A stretch of DNA of 64,000 bases from Streptomyces triticagri (lineage in GTDB: Bacteria > Actinomycetota > Actinomycetes > Streptomycetales > Streptomycetaceae), in the NCBI RefSeq assembly GCF_003429565.1, contig NZ_QUAK01000123.1, positions 18,729 through 82,728 on the forward strand, written 5' to 3'. Position numbers and translations under genes: made by a program. This document shows positions 8,991 through 17,103 of the stretch, in pieces. The notes under the pieces were generated by a model. It saw only the letters and a program-made list of their open reading frames with translations, was not told where the DNA came from and did no database searches. Each line of letters opens with the position of its first letter. The stretch's first letter is position 1.

Positions 8991-9839
8991 TCAGAGCCGG
9001 CAGGCGTGGATCGCGGTGGTCAGGATGGCCCGGGCACCGATCCGGTACAGATCGTCCATGATCCGCTGGGCGTCCTTGGCGGGCACCATCGCGCGGACGG
9101 CGACCCAACCCTCGTTGTGCAGCGGGGAGATGGTGGGCGACTCGAGGCCGGGGGTGAGGGCGACGGCCTGCTCCAGGTGCTCGGCCCGGCAGTCGTAGTC
9201 CATCATCACGTACGTACGGGCGACCAGGACGCCCTGCAGCCGGCGCAGGAACTGCTCGACCTTCGGGTCCTCGGACTCGGCTCCGGTGCCGCGGATGACG
9301 ACCGCCTCGGACTGCATGATCGGCTCGCCGATCACCTCGAGGCCGGCGTTGCGCAGGCTGGTGCCGGTCTCCACCACGTCGGCGATGACCTGGGCGACGC
9401 CGAGTTCGATGGCGGTCTCCACGGCGCCGTCCAGGTGCACCACGGAGGCGTCGACGCCCTTGTCGGCGAAGTGCTTGGCGACGATGCCCTCGTAGGAGGT
9501 GGCGATCGTCAGGCCGGCGAAGTCGGTGAGGCCGGTGGCAGTGCCGGGGCGGGTGGCGAAGCGGAAGGTGGAGCGGCCGAAGCCGAGCGGCAGGATCTCC
9601 TCGGCACCGGCACCCGAGTCGATGAGCAGGTCGCGGCCGGTGATGCCGATGTCGAGCTTCCCGGACGAGACGTAGATCGCGATGTCGCGGGGGCGGAGGT
9701 AGAAGAACTCCACCTCGTTGGCTTCGTCGACGGCCACCAGCTGCTTGGACTCGCGGCGCTGCCGGTAGCCGGCCTCATGCAGCATCTCCGCCGCAGGTCC
9801 TGACAGGGAACCCTTGTTGGGGACGGCGATGCGCAGCAT
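8991..9839 (-). CDS. hisG: ATP phosphoribosyltransferase (long form)
   Basis: First enzyme of histidine synthesis, joining ATP and PRPP. The 282-residue protein starts MLRIAVPNKGSLSGPAAEML, has the substrate-binding YVSSGKLDIGITGRDLL and DVVETGTSLRNAGLEVIGE motifs, and carries a C-terminal ACT-like regulatory domain (from about 205, including SPTISPLHNEGWVAV). It is therefore the long, self-sufficient HisG-L type, feedback-inhibited by histidine and needing no HisZ. hisE lies 49 bp upstream on the same strand. Confidence 0.97.
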   Translation of the reverse strand: MLRIAVPNKGSLSGPAAEMLHEAGYRQRRESKQLVAVDEANEVEFFYLRPRDIAIYVSSGKLDIGITGRDLLIDSGAGAEEILPLGFGRSTFRFATRPGTATGLTDFAGLTIATSYEGIVAKHFADKGVDASVVHLDGAVETAIELGVAQVIADVVETGTSLRNAGLEVIGEPIMQSEAVVIRGTGAESEDPKVEQFLRRLQGVLVARTYVMMDYDCRAEHLEQAVALTPGLESPTISPLHNEGWVAVRAMVPAKDAQRIMDDLYRIGARAILTTAIHACRL

Positions 9840-9888
9840 GAGGTCGGCTTCCTTCGTTCGGTGCGGGTGGGTGCGGCGGGGGTGTGGA

Positions 9889-10161
9889 TCAGAGATGGGC
9901 GTACACGTCGTCGAGGGAGATGCCGCGGGCGACCATCATCACCTGGACGTGGTACAGGAGCTGCGAGATCTCCTCGGCGGCGGCTTCCTTGCCCTCGTAC
10001 TCGGCGGCCATCCAGACTTCGGCGGCCTCCTCGACGACCTTCTTGCCGATGGCATGGACGCCCTTGTCCACCAGTTCGGCGGTGCGGGAGGTGGCGGGGT
10101 CGCCTTCGGCGGCCTTGTGCTGGAGCTCGGTGAAGAGCTCCTCGAAAGTCTTCTTGGACAT
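9889..10161 (-). CDS. hisE: Phosphoribosyl-ATP pyrophosphatase
   Basis: Second step of histidine synthesis: hydrolyses phosphoribosyl-ATP to phosphoribosyl-AMP and PPi in the cytoplasm. The 90-residue all-helical protein has the family motifs KKVVEEAAEVWMAAEYEG and EEISQLLYHVQVMM, with metal-binding EExxE and ExxD-type acids. The ATG at 10161 gives the usual length; an in-frame GTG 12 nt upstream is an alternative. It precedes hisG and follows ribH after 90 bp without a clear terminator, so read-through from the riboflavin genes is possible. Confidence 0.95.
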   Translation of the reverse strand: MSKKTFEELFTELQHKAAEGDPATSRTAELVDKGVHAIGKKVVEEAAEVWMAAEYEGKEAAAEEISQLLYHVQVMMVARGISLDDVYAHL

Positions 10162-10251
10162 GGTGCTGCTCACTCTACGCGGAGCGCCGACCGCGGCGCG
10201 CGGCGCCTCCCGCCGCCCCGGGGGTCAGGGGCGGACGGGCGGCACGGTCGG

Positions 10252-10737
10252 TCAGCGCCAGGGTTCGGTGACGGTGCGCAGAGCGGCCGCGGTCGCGACG
10301 GCGGCGGTCACGGCCTCGTGGCCCTTGTCCTCGTGCGAGCCCTCGATCCCGGCCCGGTCCAGGGCCTGCTCCTCGGTGTCGCAGGTGAGGACGCCGAAAC
10401 CGATCGGGACTCCGGTGTCGATGGAGACCTGGGTGAGGCCGTAGGTGACGCCCTGGCAGACGTACTCGAAGTGCGGGGTGCCGCCGCGGATGACGACGCC
10501 GAGGGCGACGACGGCGTCGTAGCCGCGGCCGGCCAGCTGCCCCGCGACCACCGGCAGCTCGAAGCTGCCCGGGACGCGCAGCAGGGTCGGCTCGTCGATG
10601 CCGAGCTCACCGAGCGCGCGCAGGGCGCCGTCCACCAGGCCGTCCATGACCTGGGTGTGCCACTGGGCCGCGATCACGGCGACGCGCAGATCGCCGCAGT
10701 TCTTCACGCTGAGTTCGGGTGCGCCCTTGCCGCTCAC
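10252..10737 (-). CDS. ribH: 6,7-dimethyl-8-ribityllumazine synthase
   Basis: Condenses the ribityl pyrimidine made by RibD with dihydroxybutanone phosphate from RibBA, the penultimate step of riboflavin synthesis. The 161-residue protein has the expected motifs VAVIAAQWHTQVMDGLVDGA, RVPGSFELP, LGVVIRGGTPHFEYVC and IEGSHEDKGHEAVTAA (catalytic His in HFEYV and charged EDKG). It starts with GTG seven nt after GAGGAG. It is the last gene of the FMN-riboswitch-controlled block. Confidence 0.97.
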   Translation of the reverse strand: MSGKGAPELSVKNCGDLRVAVIAAQWHTQVMDGLVDGALRALGELGIDEPTLLRVPGSFELPVVAGQLAGRGYDAVVALGVVIRGGTPHFEYVCQGVTYGLTQVSIDTGVPIGFGVLTCDTEEQALDRAGIEGSHEDKGHEAVTAAVATAAALRTVTEPWR

Positions 10738-10782
10738 GTTTCTCCTCGGATGGTGCTGGGTGGTGTCCGGTTCCGGTGGTGC

Positions 10783-12048
10783 TCAGCGGGCGTCGAGCCA
10801 CGGCAGGTCGTGGCCCATCCGGTCCCGCTTGGTGCGCAGATAGCGCAGATTGTGCTCGCCCGCCTCGACGGGCATGGTCTCCCGGCCGCCGACCCGCAGG
10901 CCGTGGCGGACCAGGGCCTCGGTCTTCTCCGGGTTGTTGGTCAGCAGGCGTACGCCCTGGACGCCGAGGTCGCGCAGGATCTGCGCGCCCGCGCCGTAGT
11001 CCCGGGCGTCGGCGGGCAGGCCGAGCTCCAGGTTGGCGTCGAGGGTGTCGCGGCCGCGCTCCTGCAGCTCGTAGGCGCGCAGCTTGGACAGCAGGCCGAT
11101 GCCGCGGCCCTCGTGGCCGCGCAGATAGACGACCACGCCGCGGCCCTCCTCGGTGATCCTGGCCAGCGCGTTCTCCAGCTGGGGTCCGCAGTCGCAGCGC
11201 AGCGAGTGGAAGACGTCCCCGGTCAGGCACTCGGAGTGCAGCCGTACGAGCACGTCGTCGCCCTCGGCTTCGCTCAGGTCCCCGTGCACCAGGGCGACGT
11301 GCTCCACTCCGTCGACGGTCGAGCGGTAGCCGTATGCGGTGAACTCGCCGTAGGAGGTGGGCAGTCGGACCTCCGCTTCGCGGCGGACGGTGGGCTCACT
11401 GGTGCGCCGGTAGGCGATCAGGTCCTCGATGGAGATGATCGTCAGGCCGTGCTTGCGGGCGAAGGGGACGAGCTCCGGAAGGCGCAGCATGGCGCCGTCC
11501 TCGCCGGCGATCTCGACGATCGCACCGGCCGGGCGCAGGCCCGCGAGCCGGGCGAGGTCGACGGCGGCCTCGGTGTGGCCGTTGCGCGCCAGGACGCCGC
11601 CGGGGCGGGCCCGCAGCGGGAAGATGTGCCCCGGCCGTACGAAGTCGGCCGGTCCGGCCTCGCCGCCGGCGAGCAGCTGCAGGGTGGTGGCGCGGTCGGC
11701 GGCCGAGATGCCGGTGCTGACACCGTGTGCAGGACCCGCATCCACCGAGACGGTGAAGGCGGTGCCCATCGACTCCGTGTTGTCCTCGACCATCTGCGGC
11801 AGCCGGAGGCGGTCGAGTTCGGCGCCCTCCATGGGTGCGCAGATCAGGCCGCGGCACTCGCTCATCATGAAGGCGACGACCTCGGGGGTGGCCTTCTCGG
11901 CGGCGATGACGAGGTCGCCCTCGTTCTCCCGGTCCTCGTCGTCGACGACCACGACGGGGCGTCCGGCCTCGATGTCGGCGATGGCCTGCTCGACCGGGTC
12001 GAGGGTGAGCAGCTCGTCGTCCGTGGGGCGCAGAGGGATGGCGTTCAT
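10783..12048 (-). CDS. ribBA: Bifunctional DHBP synthase / GTP cyclohydrolase II
   Basis: A 421-residue two-domain enzyme supplying both branches of riboflavin synthesis. Residues 1 to about 215 are RibB, with DDEDRENEGDLVIAA metal/substrate acids and the HTEAAVDLARLAG region. Residues 216-421 are RibA, with zinc-binding cysteines in SECLTGDVFHSLRCDCGPQL and YLRGHEGRGIGL, and the late NNPEK motif. The ATG at 12048 overlaps the ribM stop by 4 bp (ATGA type), so the two are translationally coupled. Confidence 0.97.
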   Translation of the reverse strand: MNAIPLRPTDDELLTLDPVEQAIADIEAGRPVVVVDDEDRENEGDLVIAAEKATPEVVAFMMSECRGLICAPMEGAELDRLRLPQMVEDNTESMGTAFTVSVDAGPAHGVSTGISAADRATTLQLLAGGEAGPADFVRPGHIFPLRARPGGVLARNGHTEAAVDLARLAGLRPAGAIVEIAGEDGAMLRLPELVPFARKHGLTIISIEDLIAYRRTSEPTVRREAEVRLPTSYGEFTAYGYRSTVDGVEHVALVHGDLSEAEGDDVLVRLHSECLTGDVFHSLRCDCGPQLENALARITEEGRGVVVYLRGHEGRGIGLLSKLRAYELQERGRDTLDANLELGLPADARDYGAGAQILRDLGVQGVRLLTNNPEKTEALVRHGLRVGGRETMPVEAGEHNLRYLRTKRDRMGHDLPWLDAR

Positions 12049-12695
12049 GCCGGAGCTCCTTCGAGGACAGGTGCGGTGGCGCGGGACCGCTGCCACCAGT
12101 CGCGCATCCCCCACAGGACGAGGGCGAGGTAGATCACGTACACGAGACCGGAGAAGGCGAGGCCGCTGTGGAAGGCGAGCGGCACCCCGACCAGGTCGAC
12201 GAGGAGCCAGGCGAACCAGAACTCCACCAGGCCACGGGCCTGCGCGACCATCGCGACCAGCGTGCCGACGAAAATGTAGGCGTCCGCCCACGGGCTCCAG
12301 GACAGCGACGGGAACGCGACGAAGATCCCGCCGACCGCGAGGGTGCCGGCGGCGGCGCCCGCGAGCAGCAGACCGCGTTCCTTCCAGGTCGCGAAGCGCA
12401 CCGCGATGGTGCCGTCCTGCGCCTGCTGCCGGCCGCGCTGCCACTGCCGCCAGCCCCACAACGCGACGCCGATGACGAGCAGTTGCTTGCCGACGCCGCC
12501 GGACAGCTGCGCCGATGCGTAGGCGGCGACCAGGATCAGGCCGGAGAGGAACTGGGCGGGCCAGGTCAGGATGGAGCGGCGCCAGCCGAGGGCGAGCGCG
12601 GCGAGGCCGATGCTGTTGCCGACCATGTCGGACCAGATGACGTGCTGGCCGAAGGCGGTGAAGGCCTCGGCGTTCAGCCAGTCGAGGGTGCTCAT
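12045..12695 (-). CDS. ribM: PnuC-family transporter, probably riboflavin uptake (RibM/PnuX)
   Basis: A 216-residue membrane protein with about seven hydrophobic segments, the PnuC-type GWRQWQRG motif and YVIYLALVLWGMRDW near the C-terminus. PnuC proteins carry nicotinamide riboside, but family members embedded in actinobacterial riboflavin operons (RibM/PnuX) carry riboflavin. Location between ribE and ribBA, with 4-bp overlaps at both ends and under an FMN riboswitch, supports the flavin role. Substrate assignment is inference from context. Confidence 0.85.
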   Translation of the reverse strand: MSTLDWLNAEAFTAFGQHVIWSDMVGNSIGLAALALGWRRSILTWPAQFLSGLILVAAYASAQLSGGVGKQLLVIGVALWGWRQWQRGRQQAQDGTIAVRFATWKERGLLLAGAAAGTLAVGGIFVAFPSLSWSPWADAYIFVGTLVAMVAQARGLVEFWFAWLLVDLVGVPLAFHSGLAFSGLVYVIYLALVLWGMRDWWQRSRATAPVLEGAPA

Positions 12696-13312
12696 CGGGC
12701 GGACTCCCGGTCGTGGTCGCCGGCGTCGGCGCCGAGCAGTCGCTCGACGTACTTGGCGATGACGTCGACCTCGAGATTGACCGGGTCACCGGTCTGCTTC
12801 ACGCCGAGCGTGGTCAGCGCGAGCGTGGTGGGGATGAGGCTGATGGTGAAGAAGTCGGCCCCGGCCTCGACGACGGTGAGGCTGACGCCGTCGACGGTGA
12901 TGGAGCCCTTCTCCACGACGTAGCGGGCGAGCTGCTCCGGCAGGGCGATACGGACGATCTCCCAGTGCTCGGAGGGCTCGCGGCCCAGGATCGTGCCGGT
13001 GCCGTCCACATGGCCCTGCACGATGTGTCCGCCGAGCCGGTCGCCGACGGCGGTGGGACGCTCCAGATTGACCCGCGAGCCGGGTGCGAGGACGCCGAGG
13101 CTGGACCGCTGCAGCGTCTCGGCCATCACGTCCGCGGTGAACTCGTCGCCGTCGTGCTCGACCACCGTGAGACAGACGCCGTTGACGGCGATCGAGTCGC
13201 CGTGGCGGGCGCCCTCGGTGACGACGGGTCCGCGCAGTCGAAAGCGTGAGGAGTCGCCGAGATTCTCCACGGCGGTGACCTCACCCAGCTCTTCGACGAT
13301 TCCGGTGAACAC
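12692..13312 (-). CDS. ribE: Riboflavin synthase, alpha subunit
   Basis: Dismutates two lumazines into riboflavin and the ribityl pyrimidine. The 206-residue protein has the characteristic internal duplication of two lumazine-binding domains: MFTGIVEELG with NGVCLTVVE in the first half and GHIVQGHVDGTG with DGVSLTVVE in the second. It starts with GTG directly after the ribD stop (one base between), with the AAGGAG site inside ribD's end, and overlaps ribM by 4 bp. The C-terminus (GADAGDHDRESAR) is a short non-conserved tail. Some annotations name this gene ribC. Confidence 0.97.
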   Translation of the reverse strand: MFTGIVEELGEVTAVENLGDSSRFRLRGPVVTEGARHGDSIAVNGVCLTVVEHDGDEFTADVMAETLQRSSLGVLAPGSRVNLERPTAVGDRLGGHIVQGHVDGTGTILGREPSEHWEIVRIALPEQLARYVVEKGSITVDGVSLTVVEAGADFFTISLIPTTLALTTLGVKQTGDPVNLEVDVIAKYVERLLGADAGDHDRESAR

Positions 13313-13313
13313 G

Positions 13314-14468
13314 TCAGTGCTCCTTCGAGTTCGGGACGGGGACTGCAGGTGCTGGAGGTGCTGCGGGGACTGCGGTGATGCGCAGATCCGGTCCGATACG
13401 GGCGGACTCGGTCAACTCGAGTCGCAACGCGGCGGACAGCGTGCTGATTCCGGCGTCGCCGAGCGCGGCGGGTCCGGAACCGAGCAGTACGGGGGCGAGA
13501 TAGCCGATGACGCGGTCGACGGCGCCGGCCGCGACGAAGGCGCCGGCCAGCGTGGGGCCGCCCTCGAGCAGCACGGAGCGCACATCGCGCTGGTGCAGCG
13601 CGGTGAGCAGCGCGGTCACGTCGAGACCGCGCGCGGCGCGCGGCAGACGCAGCAGCTCGGCGAGGGCGGTGGAGTCGGCGGCCCAGGAGGGCGCAGTCGC
13701 GTCCTGGGCGACGGCGACGAGCGTGGGCGCCGCGTCGTCGAGGATGCGGGCACCGTCACGTACCGCGGAGGCATGGGTGTCGACGACCACCCGCAGCGGC
13801 TGTACGGCGCCGGGCACCCCGCGGACCGCGAGGTGCGGGTCGTCGGCGGTGGCCGTGCCCGAGCCGACCACGACGGCGTCGCTCTCGGCGCGCAGCCTGT
13901 GGACGTCGGCGCGGGACTCGGCCGAGGTGATCCAGCGGCTGCTGCGGTCGGCGGCAGCGATACGGCCGTCGAGGGTGGCGGCGTACTTCCAGGTGACGTA
14001 CGGGCGGCCGAGGCGCATCGAGGTGAGCCAGGCCGCGTTGCCGGCGGCGGCCTCGTCCTCGAGGAGGCCGGCGACGACGTCGATGCCGGCCGCGCGCAGG
14101 GTGCGTGCGCCGCCGGTCGCGGAGGGGTTGGGGTCCGCGACGGCGTGGACGACCCGGGTGACGCCGGCCTCGATGAGGGCCTGGGCGCAGGGTCCGGTGC
14201 GGCCGGTGTGGTTGCAGGGCTCCAGGGTGACGATCGCGGTGCCGCCGCGGGCGCGTTCGCCGGCCGCACGCAGGGCGTGGATCTCGGCGTGCGGTCCGCC
14301 GGCCCGCTCGTGGTGGCCCTCGCCCGCGACCTGTCCGTCCGCGTCGAGGACGACGCAGCCGACGACCGGATTGGGGCTCGTGGCGCCGAGGCCGCGTGCG
14401 GCGAGCGCCACGGCGCGGCGCATGGCGGCACGCTCATGCTCCGGCACTGCGGGTGGGGTGGCGGCCAC
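13314..14468 (-). CDS. ribD: Bifunctional riboflavin deaminase/reductase
   Basis: A 384-residue enzyme performing the deamination and side-chain reduction after GTP cyclohydrolase II. The N-terminal deaminase domain has the zinc motif GGPHAEIHAL and EPCNHTGRTGPC (His/Glu and two Cys). The C-terminal reductase domain has RPYVTWKYAATLDGRIA, SDAVVVGSGTA and LLEGGPTLAGAF. The GTG start lies seven nt after AGGAGG. It is the first gene of the operon, about 150 nt downstream of the FMN riboswitch. Confidence 0.96.
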   Translation of the reverse strand: MAATPPAVPEHERAAMRRAVALAARGLGATSPNPVVGCVVLDADGQVAGEGHHERAGGPHAEIHALRAAGERARGGTAIVTLEPCNHTGRTGPCAQALIEAGVTRVVHAVADPNPSATGGARTLRAAGIDVVAGLLEDEAAAGNAAWLTSMRLGRPYVTWKYAATLDGRIAAADRSSRWITSAESRADVHRLRAESDAVVVGSGTATADDPHLAVRGVPGAVQPLRVVVDTHASAVRDGARILDDAAPTLVAVAQDATAPSWAADSTALAELLRLPRAARGLDVTALLTALHQRDVRSVLLEGGPTLAGAFVAAGAVDRVIGYLAPVLLGSGPAALGDAGISTLSAALRLELTESARIGPDLRITAVPAAPPAPAVPVPNSKEH

Positions 14469-14619
14469 CGGGTCCTCCTGCCTCTGCGGGCACGGACTCC
14501 GGGGCCTGTCGATGACGACAGAATCGACGGAACAACGCATGGGGATCGCCGGACGGCGGCCCGACGGCTGCTACGGCCGGCGAAACCGACGGCGGCGCAC
14601 CCAGGGGTGCTGATCCGCC

Positions 14620-14746
14620 GCGCACTGCCTCCCATCCGGACTTTCACCGTCGGTCCAGGAATTTCACCTGGTCAACCGGCCACTGGATGCGGCCGGGTCG
14701 CGGACTTTAACCGCCGGTTCGGAATTGCACCGACCCCGGAGTGCGC
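14620..14746 (-). promoter_or_regulatory. FMN riboswitch (RFN element)
   Basis: Read on the minus strand, the RFN aptamer is complete: closing stem GCGCACT (14740-14746) with AGTGCGC (14620-14626), conserved GGGGTCGGTG near the 5' end, the AATTCCGAACCGGCGG and GTTAAAGTCCGCGAC blocks, CAGGTGAAATTCCTG, and GGTGAAAGTCCGGATGGGAG at the 3' side. FMN binding is known to repress such operons. About 150 nt of GC-rich expression platform precede ribD. The transcript must start upstream of 14746; a weak CACACT -10 is seen but not reliable. Confidence 0.96.
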
Positions 14747-14962
14747 TGCTTCTGGTACACGGCCAGTGTGCCACGCCTGATCGTCGGCCAGACAGGTGAG
14801 GGCTGTGGCCTCACTCACAGCGATCGGAGGCATACCTTCGAAGGTGCGGAATCGGGGTTCCGGGGAGCTTGCGATGTCACGTTCCCGGGCACCCTGTCCG
14901 TCCGCGTGGTGTACGGGCCGTCCCCGTGGTGTACGGCAGGCCTCAGCAGCGGGAGTGAACAG

Positions 14963-15709
14963 ATGACGACCGTCCTCGTGACCGGCGGAACCGGGACCCT
15001 CGGCCGGCAGGTGTGCGAGCGGTTGCGCGCCGGGGGCCACGAGGTGCGCGCTCTGAGCCGGCATGCCCCGGACTTCCCGGTCGACCTGCTCAGCGGTGCC
15101 GGCCTCGACCGCGCGGTGACCGGGGCCGAGGCGATCGTGCACTGCGCCTCGGCGCAGCAGGCGGGCGCCGACGAGCGGGCGGCACGCAATCTGATCGAGG
15201 CGGCCCGCCGGGCCGGCGTCGGACATCTGGTCTACATCTCGATCGTCGGCGTGGACGAGGTGCCGCTCGGCTACTACCGCACCAAGCGCCGGGTGGAACA
15301 GCTCGTCGAGGAGTCCGGCATCGGCTGGACCGTCCTGCGCACCACGCAGTTCCACGAGCTGATCCTGCAGATCGCGACGGCGGTGACGCGGCTTCCGCTC
15401 GCGCCGTTCCCCTCGGAGGTGTCGAGCCAGCCGATCGCGGCGGCCGAAGTGGCCGACCGGCTCGCGGAGTTGGCACTCGCCGGTCCTGCGGGGCGGGTGC
15501 CGGACATGGGCGGGCCCGAGGCACGTACGCTGCGCTCGCTGATCGGGGCGTACGCGGCGGCGGCCGGGCGGCGGCGGGCGTTCGTGCCTGTGCGGCTGCC
15601 GGGGCGCACCTTCGCGGCGGCGCGTGCGGGGCGGCTCCTTGCGCAGGACCGGGCGGTGGGGCGGACGACGTTCGAGGAGTTCCTCGCCGAGCGGATGCCG
15701 GTGCGGTAG
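14963..15709 (+). CDS. NmrA/SDR-like NAD(P)-binding protein
   Basis: A 248-residue cytoplasmic protein with an N-terminal Rossmann motif, VLVTGGTGTLGRQV, then VRALSR (the arginine favours NADP) and IVHCAS. It also has GHLVYISIVGVDEVPLGYYRTK, where the Tyr-xxx-Lys pair of short-chain dehydrogenases appears as YYRTK. Size and motifs fit the atypical SDR/NmrA group (NAD(P)H-binding redox sensors or reductases, YbjT/QorB-like). Substrate unknown. The ATG at 14963 follows GGGAGTGAAC. It is divergent from the riboflavin operon and convergent with the ROK gene. Confidence 0.85.
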   Translation: MTTVLVTGGTGTLGRQVCERLRAGGHEVRALSRHAPDFPVDLLSGAGLDRAVTGAEAIVHCASAQQAGADERAARNLIEAARRAGVGHLVYISIVGVDEVPLGYYRTKRRVEQLVEESGIGWTVLRTTQFHELILQIATAVTRLPLAPFPSEVSSQPIAAAEVADRLAELALAGPAGRVPDMGGPEARTLRSLIGAYAAAAGRRRAFVPVRLPGRTFAAARAGRLLAQDRAVGRTTFEEFLAERMPVR

Positions 15710-15717
15710 CCGGCGGC

Positions 15718-15748
15718 CCGGGTGTACGAGGCCGGCGAGCGTACCCGG
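15718..15748. terminator. Bidirectional terminator between NmrA-like and ROK genes
   Basis: CCGGGTGTACG (15718-15728) pairs with CGTACCCGG (15740-15748), with one bulged base. It lies in the 56-bp gap between two convergent genes. Confidence 0.5.
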
Positions 15749-15765
15749 CCGGGATGCGCCGCGGC

Positions 15766-16953
15766 TCAACTCCCCGGCGCGAACAGGTCGTCGTGCGCCA
15801 TGTCCTGGGCGGTCAGCAGGGCGCCTCTGAGCACCGCGGTCCCGCCGAGCGCCCCCGCCCGTACCTCCGTGCGCAACGGCGAGAGTGCGGCGGCCCGTTG
15901 CTCGACGCGCTCCGCGAGTACGGTGCCTCCGACCCGGCCGACGGCCCCGCCGAGCAGCACACACCCGGGGTCGAGGATCGCCGCCACGGAGGCGACACCG
16001 AGGGCGAGCCGGTCGGCGAGTGCGTCCAGGAAGGCGGCGGCCCGGGGCTCGCCGGGCGCGTGCACGGCCGCGCCGACCGTGGCGACGGCCGCCGATTCGT
16101 CGTCCCCCTCGTGACCTGAGCCCAGACCGTGCTCGGCGGCCAGCGCGCACACCGCCGCGGCCCCCACCAGCGAGTGGAATCCGCCGTCGCAGGAGCTCGC
16201 GGACGGCACCCCGGCGGCCCCCGGCACCGGCAGGAAGCCGATCTCACCGGCCCCGCCGCTCGCCCCGCGGCGCAGTGTGCCGTCGAGCATCACGGCGGCC
16301 CCGATGCCGTGGGCGAGCCAGAGCATCACGAAGGTGTCCCGGTCCTGGACGGCTCCGACGCGCTGTTCGGCGACCGCGGCGAGATTGGTCTCGTTCTGCA
16401 CGACGACGGCGGCGGGGAGCCGTTCCCGCAGGGCGTCGACGAGTCGCCGGTGCCAGGCCGGCAGGCCGGTGGTGTCGCGGAGTCGGCCGGTCGCGGGCTC
16501 GATCAGACCGGGTGCGCCGATGCCGACGCTGTGCAGCCGGCCGGCGCCCGCATCGGCGGCGGCCTCCTCGAGCAGGGCGACGGCCTGCTCCACGGCGGGT
16601 TCGGTGCCCATGGCGCCGTCGATGGGCAGCGACTTCTCGGTCAGGACCGTGCCCAGCAGGTCGGCGACGACGACGGAGAGCCCTTCGGTGCGGACGTCGA
16701 GGGCGGCCAACTGGGCGCGGTCCGCCACGATTCCGTACAGCCGGGCGTTGGGTCCGCGGCGCTCGGCGCCCGCCTCGCCGACGACCGTGATCAGGCCGGC
16801 TTCCTGCAGGCGTTCCACGAGTCCCGCGACGGTCGGCCGGGACAGTCCGGTCAGCTGCTTGAGCTGACCTGCGGTCAACGGTCCGTGCCGCCGCAGCAGT
16901 TCAAGAGCGGACCGGTCGTTGATCGCCCGGGCCGTGCTCGGGGATGCGGGCAT
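15766..16953 (-). CDS. ROK-family transcriptional regulator
   Basis: A 395-residue protein with an N-terminal winged helix (residues about 10-75, GPLTAGQLKQLTGLSRPTVA) and a C-terminal ROK sugar-kinase-like fold (VGIGAPGLI, QNETNLAAVAEQRVG, GGAGEIGFLPVP, DPGCVLLGGAVG). The usual ROK zinc cluster CxCGxxGCxE is replaced by SSCDGGFHSLVG, so zinc binding and any kinase activity are probably lost and it should act as a pure repressor. It is divergent from an MFS transporter gene and shares with it a 150-bp region containing a perfect inverted repeat. The effector is probably a sugar or the transported compound. Confidence 0.92.
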   Translation of the reverse strand: MPASPSTARAINDRSALELLRRHGPLTAGQLKQLTGLSRPTVAGLVERLQEAGLITVVGEAGAERRGPNARLYGIVADRAQLAALDVRTEGLSVVVADLLGTVLTEKSLPIDGAMGTEPAVEQAVALLEEAAADAGAGRLHSVGIGAPGLIEPATGRLRDTTGLPAWHRRLVDALRERLPAAVVVQNETNLAAVAEQRVGAVQDRDTFVMLWLAHGIGAAVMLDGTLRRGASGGAGEIGFLPVPGAAGVPSASSCDGGFHSLVGAAAVCALAAEHGLGSGHEGDDESAAVATVGAAVHAPGEPRAAAFLDALADRLALGVASVAAILDPGCVLLGGAVGRVGGTVLAERVEQRAAALSPLRTEVRAGALGGTAVLRGALLTAQDMAHDDLFAPGS

Positions 16954-17028
16954 GCCGTGATCCTCTCAGGCGGGGCCGCCGGGGCGGGCACCGGTGGTCG
17001 GCCGGAAGGCGCTCACGGTACCTCTATT

Positions 17029-17049
17029 TATCAGGCAAGGTTCCTGATA
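17029..17049. promoter_or_regulatory. Palindromic operator between ROK and MFS genes
   Basis: A perfect inverted repeat TATCAGG-N7-CCTGATA lies 75 bp upstream of the ROK start and 55 bp upstream of the MFS start. It is AT-rich in a very GC-rich setting and overlaps possible -10 elements such as TAGTTT. It most likely binds the ROK regulator. Confidence 0.65.
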
Positions 17050-17103
17050 GTTTACGGCGCTGAATCCGGCAGGTGGTCTGGCGGTTCGGTCGGGAGGGGC
17101 CGC

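Noticed and set aside
14469..14619. Search for a second riboswitch or leader peptide between the FMN element and ribD
   Set aside because: Several GC-rich hairpins are possible, but none has a T tract or a recognisable conserved core; taken as the expression platform.
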